A stretch of 6,235 bases of DNA, taken from Planctomycetota bacterium. Lineage in GTDB: Bacteria > Planctomycetota > Planctomycetia > Pirellulales > Thermoguttaceae. Both the position numbers and the translations under genes were made by a program. Positions 1 through 3,224 of the stretch are shown here, piece after piece; the first letter of the stretch is position 1; each line of letters opens with the position of its first letter. The notes under the pieces are model-generated. The model did not search any database. It was given only the letters and a program-made list of their open reading frames with translations, and was not told the DNA's origin. Where the stretch lies: assembly GCA_023397045.1 (NCBI GenBank), contig JAEWUR010000480.1:1-6235 (forward strand), written 5' to 3'.

Positions 1-1
1 A

Positions 2-307
2 TACAACAAAACTCCCACGGCACTGCGATGGCTCGTCCTATTGCCGTGTGCCGTCCGACTCTGGGGGCCGACGATGATTCGAGATCTCGTCCGGATGCGG
101 CCTATGGCCACGTGGCGCGGCTATGGCGAACAGCGCGGCATGAGCCCGTGGCGCGATGTGGTCGATTGGGTCGGCGGCTATCCGTTTGAAGTGGCGAAAC
201 CGGAAGCGGTGATCGACTTCTACCGCCCGTTAAGCCTTCGGTTGGAGAAACTCGTTGCGAGCGGCTCAGGCCGCGGCTGCAACGAGTTCGTCTTCCGCAA
301 CGCGTGA
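2..307 (+). CDS. Class I SAM-dependent methyltransferase, C-terminal part (5' end outside window)
   Basis: The frame is open from the first bases of the window and stops with TGA at 305-307, giving the last 101 residues. The tail carries a stretch known from many bacterial SAM-dependent methyltransferases of the UbiE/methyltransferase-11 type: RGMSPWRDVVDWVGGYPFEV, then AKPE, a hydrophobic/aromatic helix, and the end motif GCNEFVF. The SAM-binding Rossmann core (GxGxG) would lie upstream and is not visible, so substrate and true start cannot be given. In this family the WVGGYPFE tail is a conserved C-terminal cap, often seen in methyltransferases near glycan or lipid modification genes. The gene ends 3 bp before the stop of the convergent lipoprotein gene. 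The internal TTG at 41 is not a plausible start because homology-like sequence continues before it. Family assignment rests on motif memory, not a search. Confidence 0.75.
   Translation, partial: YNKTPTALRWLVLLPCAVRLWGPTMIRDLVRMRPMATWRGYGEQRGMSPWRDVVDWVGGYPFEVAKPEAVIDFYRPLSLRLEKLVASGSGRGCNEFVFRNA
251..286 (-). terminator. Hairpin inside the methyltransferase end, possible terminator of the lipoprotein transcript
   Basis: Perfect 8-base arms CTCGTTGC (251-258) and GCAACGAG (279-286) enclose a second 5-bp stem, GCGGC (261-265) with GCCGC (270-274), closed by a 4-base loop. Read leftward, the hairpin starts 24 nt after the lipoprotein stop and is followed by TTTCTCC. That is hairpin-plus-T-tract geometry, but the T tract is short. 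Read rightward, the following bases (TTCGTCTTCC) are a weaker tract. It is coding sequence of the methyltransferase, so the arms could be chance. Confidence 0.35.
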
Positions 308-310
308 CGA

Positions 311-1510
311 TCAATACCCGGTCGAATAGTTGCTGGTCGTCGGCGTGTAGCTCGCCGGCGAGACGCCCGGCGCCGAATACGACGATCCCGACGAGGGGTT
401 GGTCGTCGAATTGGCCGGCGTATAATCGCCGGTGCTGCCGGGTCGATAGGCCGACGAGTCGGCGCTGCCGCTCGTGCTCGCCGACGAAGGTGCCGAGTAG
501 CCGCCCGGCGGAGCGTAAGGGTTCGAACCGTCTGCGCTGGGCGTCGTCGTCGAATAGGCCGAGTTGCTCGCGTTCGACGGGGCATAATTATCTGCCGGCG
601 TCGCCGAATACCCGTTGGCGGTCCCGTAGGAATTGGCTGGATCGGTCGACGGATTGGTCGCGCTCGGCAGGACTTGCCCGTAACGCGGCGTAACCGGAGC
701 CGAATAGCTCGATGTGCCGCCCGACGCGTAACCGGTCGAAGCGTTGGCCGCCGGATCGGTGGTCGTGCTGCCATAACTGCTCGGGCTCGCGGCATAACCG
801 CCGGCCGTTTGCGTGGCCGCGGCGGCGCTGGCATTCGGATACGGTGTCGCCGAGCGGACCGGGTTGTTCGCATCGAAAGAAGCGCCCGACGGAGCGTATC
901 CGCTGGGGTTGCTTGACGTCGTGCCGGTTGCGCCATAGTTCGGAGCGGCTGCCGTCGCGCCGTAGGGCGACGTCGCCGTGTTGGCATACGGACTCGAAGC
1001 GCCGTAGGGAGCGGTCGACGTGTTGGGCTGGCCGTAAGGGCTCGTGGCGCCGGAGGTCGGAGCCGAGGCCGCGCCGTAGGCGCTCGCGCCCGGCACGCCC
1101 GCCGTGCTGGCCGTATACATCGGAGCGCGACTCGCTGGTGTTGCCGTCGTAGCCGCCGTCGTCGGAGCGGTCCCGTAAGGAGCCGCAGTCGCGCCATAGG
1201 GCGACTGACCCGCCGGATAGGCGGATCCCAGAGCGTTATAGCTCGAAGTGGTGCCTTGGCTGGTAACCGGCGGCACCGCAACACCGGTGGCCGCATAGTT
1301 GGCCGGCGGGGCCGCGGTGTTGCCCGCCGCAATGCCCGACGGCTTCACCGGCGAACCAACCGCGCCCGGCGCCGCGACAGGCGCCGTCTGGAACGGGCTG
1401 GACTTCCAAAATGCCAAGTTCGGGGCACTCCACCGACCGTTGCTGTAGCAGCCCGACAGGGCAATGGCCACCAGAAGAACAATTGAGTTCCGTCCAATGT
1501 TAGTTCGCAT
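311..1510 (-). CDS. Tyrosine-studded low-complexity lipoprotein
   Basis: A 399-residue protein of unknown function. The N-terminus (MRTNIGR, a hydrophobic run, then LSGC) is a type II signal peptide with the lipidated Cys at residue 21, so the product should be a lipid-anchored envelope protein. Residues 22-40 (NGRW, LAFWKSSPF) are the only part resembling a folded or conserved segment. From about residue 43 it is low complexity: Ala, Ser, Thr, Pro, Gly and Asn, with degenerate [SA]PYG units (residues 103-106, 110-113, 157-160, 167-170, 181-184). By hand count 31 Tyr fall in residues 72-399. No Glu and no His occur in the whole protein, and the lipobox Cys is the only Cys. The ATG at 1510 is chosen because the signal peptide begins there and AAGG lies about 10 nt upstream; the frame is also open to a GTG at 1633, which lacks a ribosome site. 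Surface anchoring or matrix function is a guess. Compositional bias makes family assignment unsafe. Confidence 0.8.
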   Translation of the reverse strand: MRTNIGRNSIVLLVAIALSGCYSNGRWSAPNLAFWKSSPFQTAPVAAPGAVGSPVKPSGIAAGNTAAPPANYAATGVAVPPVTSQGTTSSYNALGSAYPAGQSPYGATAAPYGTAPTTAATTATPASRAPMYTASTAGVPGASAYGAASAPTSGATSPYGQPNTSTAPYGASSPYANTATSPYGATAAAPNYGATGTTSSNPSGYAPSGASFDANNPVRSATPYPNASAAAATQTAGGYAASPSSYGSTTTDPAANASTGYASGGTSSYSAPVTPRYGQVLPSATNPSTDPANSYGTANGYSATPADNYAPSNASNSAYSTTTPSADGSNPYAPPGGYSAPSSASTSGSADSSAYRPGSTGDYTPANSTTNPSSGSSYSAPGVSPASYTPTTSNYSTGY

Positions 1511-1775
1511 GGCACAAACGCCTTTTTTGATAAGAAAACGGGAAACGCACACACTCTCGTCAACCGTGAAATTTGCCGAAACCGCAAACCGTGTGTCGTG
1601 TATTAAGGCTGACGCCCTTTTTCGGCTATCCACGCTTATTGAATTTCATCGAACTGTTCCGTCCGATTGATGATTCCTTTTTCGTAAAATGTAGCGATTG
1701 TGAGGATTTCTTCGTCCCCAACGCGGCGCAAAGACCGTTTCGGCCGCAACTTTCGCCCAAAAAAGCTCGGGCGGG

Positions 1776-1803
1776 ATTATAGACACCTTGCTTGGTGGGT
1801 CAA
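1776..1803 (-). promoter_or_regulatory. Sigma70-like promoter of the lipoprotein gene
   Basis: On the minus strand TTGACC (1803-1798) is separated by 16 bp from a perfect TATAAT (1781-1776). This is 5 of 6 and 6 of 6 matches to the consensus. Transcription would begin near 1769 and give a 5' leader of about 259 nt before the lipoprotein ATG at 1510. The distance is long for a simple mRNA leader, so a nearer promoter, or a separate small RNA, is possible. Confidence 0.5.
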
Positions 1804-1951
1804 TGGCAGAAATCCGAGTTTGATGACAAAAAAGGAATTCAGGGTGATATGGGATCCATGCGGTGTTTGCGAGAACCCAAATCGACCAAAATGCCGGAAA
1901 TCATTCCGTTCGGGAAACCACGGAAAGCAGTTTTTTTCTCACAAAAGACCA

Positions 1952-1980
1952 TTCTCAGCCTGGAGATTCGTTGATATAAT
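1952..1980 (+). promoter_or_regulatory. Sigma70-like promoter of the oxidoreductase gene
   Basis: A perfect TATAAT at 1975-1980 has TTCTCA (1952-1957, 4 of 6 matches to TTGACA) 17 bp upstream. Start of transcription would fall near 1987, leaving a leader of about 80 nt before the ATG at 2069. The -35 is weak, which would fit a regulated promoter. Confidence 0.5.
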
Positions 1981-1981
1981 A

Positions 1982-2029
1982 GATAAAGTTATCCCCCCTA
2001 CAGGCGATTGTCGAGCGGGGATCGATAAC
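1982..2029. promoter_or_regulatory. Palindrome and inverted repeat at the oxidoreductase transcription start
   Basis: Immediately after the -10 box lies GATAA-AG-TTATC (1982-1993), a perfect inverted repeat that spans the predicted transcription start, the usual place for a repressor operator. Its right half recurs in inverse form: GTTATC (1988-1993) pairs with GATAAC (2024-2029), and CCCC (from 1994) can pair with GGGG (2017-2020), giving a 6+4-bp stem in the leader RNA. GGGG (2017-2020) can alternatively pair with CCCC (2029-2032). Operator and RNA structure are both inferences. Confidence 0.3.
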
Positions 2030-2068
2030 CCCTGGTAAGTGGTGCGTCATTTTCGGGAGACGCGAATC

Positions 2069-3055
2069 ATGAAAGCTGCCTACATCGACAATCCGGGTCC
2101 ACCCGACTCCATCGTCTTCGGAAATCTCCCCAAGCCCAAACCTGCCGAAAAACAGGTCCTGGTGAAGGTCAAGGCCGTCGCCGTCAATCCGGTTGATACC
2201 TACATTCGGTCGGGCATGTACGCGATGGACCTGCCGCGACCGTTCATCGTCGGGTGCGATCTCGCCGGCGAGGTCGAGGCCGTCGGATCGGCCGTCACCA
2301 AATACGCCGTCGGCGACCGCGTCTGGGGAACCAACCAAGGACTGCTCGGACGCCAAGGCACCTTTGCCGAGTACGCGGCCGTGGATGAATGCTGGCTCTA
2401 CCCGACGCCCGCCGAAGTCTCCGACGAAGATGCCGCCGCGATGGCGCTCGTCGGCATCACCGCCCACCTCGGCCTGTTCCGCGACGCGCAGTTGAAGATG
2501 GGCGAAAAGGTCTTCGTCAACGGCGGCGCCGGTGGCGTCGGCTCCTGCGTCATCCAAATGGCCAAGGCCGTTGGCGCAAAAGTCTTCACCACCGCCGGCA
2601 GCGGCGACAAGGTGCGCCAGTGTTTCCAACTTGGCGCGAACGCAGTTGCCAACTACAAAACCGACGACATCGACGCGGCCCTCGGCAAGTTCGGCGCCAT
2701 CGATGTCTGGTACGAAACGCTGCGCGAGCAAGACTTCGATCGTGCCGTCCGGCATCTCGCATTTCGCGGACGCATGATCGTCATGGCCGGGCGCGAGTCG
2801 CGGCCGGCGTTCCCGGTCGGACCGTTCTACACGAAAGACTGCAAACTGTTCGGTTTCGCCATGTTCAACGCTCCGGCCGACGAGCAGCGAAAATGCGCCG
2901 CCGAGATCAACCGCTGGATGGCTCGGGGACGATTGCGTCCCAAGATCGACCGCGTCTTGCCGCTCAGCGACACGGCCGCCGCGCACCAGTTGCAGGAAGA
3001 CAATACTCTACGCAAGTACGGCACGCTCTCCGGCAAGATCGTCCTGAAGCCGTAA
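2069..3055 (+). CDS. NADPH:quinone oxidoreductase-type MDR dehydrogenase
   Basis: A complete 328-residue member of the medium-chain dehydrogenase/reductase superfamily, quinone oxidoreductase branch; 320-340 residues is usual. The N-terminal GroES-like domain (about 1-120) has the branch signature NPVDTYIRSGMY (40-51), GCDLAGEVEAVG (62-73) and VGDRVW (81-86). The Rossmann domain holds NGGAGGVGSCVIQMAKAVGA (151-170), whose AGGVG loop binds NADP(H) in this branch. A C-terminal ending RLRPKIDRVLPLSD (288-301) followed by HQLQED is typical. The four-cysteine structural zinc cluster of classical alcohol dehydrogenases is not seen, so it is probably a zinc-free NAD(P)H-dependent reductase of quinones or enones in the cytoplasm. 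The ATG at 2069 is preferred over the GTG at 2039 because GGGAG (2055-2059) precedes it and the family fold begins MKAAYI. The gene stands alone with its own promoter-like sequence and a terminator. Exact substrate is unknown. Confidence 0.95.
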   Translation: MKAAYIDNPGPPDSIVFGNLPKPKPAEKQVLVKVKAVAVNPVDTYIRSGMYAMDLPRPFIVGCDLAGEVEAVGSAVTKYAVGDRVWGTNQGLLGRQGTFAEYAAVDECWLYPTPAEVSDEDAAAMALVGITAHLGLFRDAQLKMGEKVFVNGGAGGVGSCVIQMAKAVGAKVFTTAGSGDKVRQCFQLGANAVANYKTDDIDAALGKFGAIDVWYETLREQDFDRAVRHLAFRGRMIVMAGRESRPAFPVGPFYTKDCKLFGFAMFNAPADEQRKCAAEINRWMARGRLRPKIDRVLPLSDTAAAHQLQEDNTLRKYGTLSGKIVLKP

Positions 3056-3060
3056 TCGCC

Positions 3061-3116
3061 CGTCCCCTCGCCGGGCACCGACCGAAGGTTGGTCGAGAGA
3101 GGGTTAGGGTGAGGGC
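3061..3116. repeat. REP-like palindromic repeat, copy A (intergenic)
   Basis: Begins 6 bp after the oxidoreductase stop. The 25-base core 3071-3095 (begins CCGGGCACCG, ends TTGGTCG) is identical to 5323-5347 and contains the inverted repeat CGACC...GGTCG. The right arm AGGGTTAGGGTGAGGGC (3100-3116) matches copy C at 5769-5785 except one base. The left arm is shortened to CCCTC (3065-3069), which pairs with GAGGG (3099-3103). Confidence 0.85.
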
Positions 3117-3161
3117 CGGGCGAACACAACGTCATCGTTTCTGGGCAGCACCGCAAGAAAC

Positions 3162-3208
3162 AAAAAGGCCGCCGGCAGAAACCGATCTGCCGGCGGCCTG
3201 TTCTTTTT
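3162..3208. terminator. Bidirectional intrinsic terminator between convergent genes
   Basis: A perfect 14-bp stem, AGGCCGCCGGCAGA (3166-3179) with TCTGCCGGCGGCCT (3186-3199), has a 6-base loop. It is followed on the plus strand by GTTCTTTTT and on the minus strand by TTTTTG. It serves the oxidoreductase gene (stop at 3055) and the leftward FecR/propeller gene (stop at 3225, 25 nt away). Confidence 0.92.
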
Positions 3209-3224
3209 CCGGAGTGAGCCCAAG

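Larger units (their letters stand above)
1511..2068. other. Divergent intergenic region (558 bp)
   Basis: This stretch separates the leftward lipoprotein gene from the rightward oxidoreductase gene and is visibly more AT-rich than the flanking genes. It contains a promoter-like sequence on each strand, a palindrome beside the rightward one, and the ribosome sites of both genes: AAGG about 10 nt before 1510, and GGGAG at 2055-2059 before 2069. No reading frame here has a credible ribosome site plus protein-like composition. A weak hairpin (TTCCGT 1904-1909, ACGGAA 1920-1925) followed by seven T (1931-1937) could end an unknown rightward transcript, but the stem is short. Confidence 0.6.

Noticed and set aside
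311..1330. Possible CRISPR-like or tandem repeat array from recurring CCGTAGGG/GCCGTA words
   Set aside because: Spacing is irregular and the words are codons for the recurring PYG/YG motifs of the lipoprotein; no constant repeat and spacer lengths.
220..1332. Long Arg/Pro-rich open frame on the minus strand
   Set aside because: It overlaps the lipoprotein gene out of frame; the Arg/Pro bias is what a GC-rich, Ala/Ser/Thr-rich gene gives in another frame, and it has no start context or recognisable domain.
1511..1633. N-terminal extension of the lipoprotein to a GTG at 1633
   Set aside because: The signal peptide and ribosome site fit the ATG at 1510; the extension would place 41 charged residues before the signal sequence.
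1904..1937. Hairpin TTCCGT/ACGGAA followed by seven T on the plus strand
   Set aside because: The stem is only 6 bp with a 5-base gap before the T run, and no rightward gene precedes it; too weak to call a terminator.
1700..2038. Small open frames in the divergent intergenic region
   Set aside because: No ribosome sites, no protein-like pattern, and they run over both predicted promoters.
1955..2986. 343-codon frame antisense to the oxidoreductase
   Set aside because: It mirrors a confidently identified enzyme gene and its composition (Asp/Gly/Val/His rich) is that of an antisense shadow.
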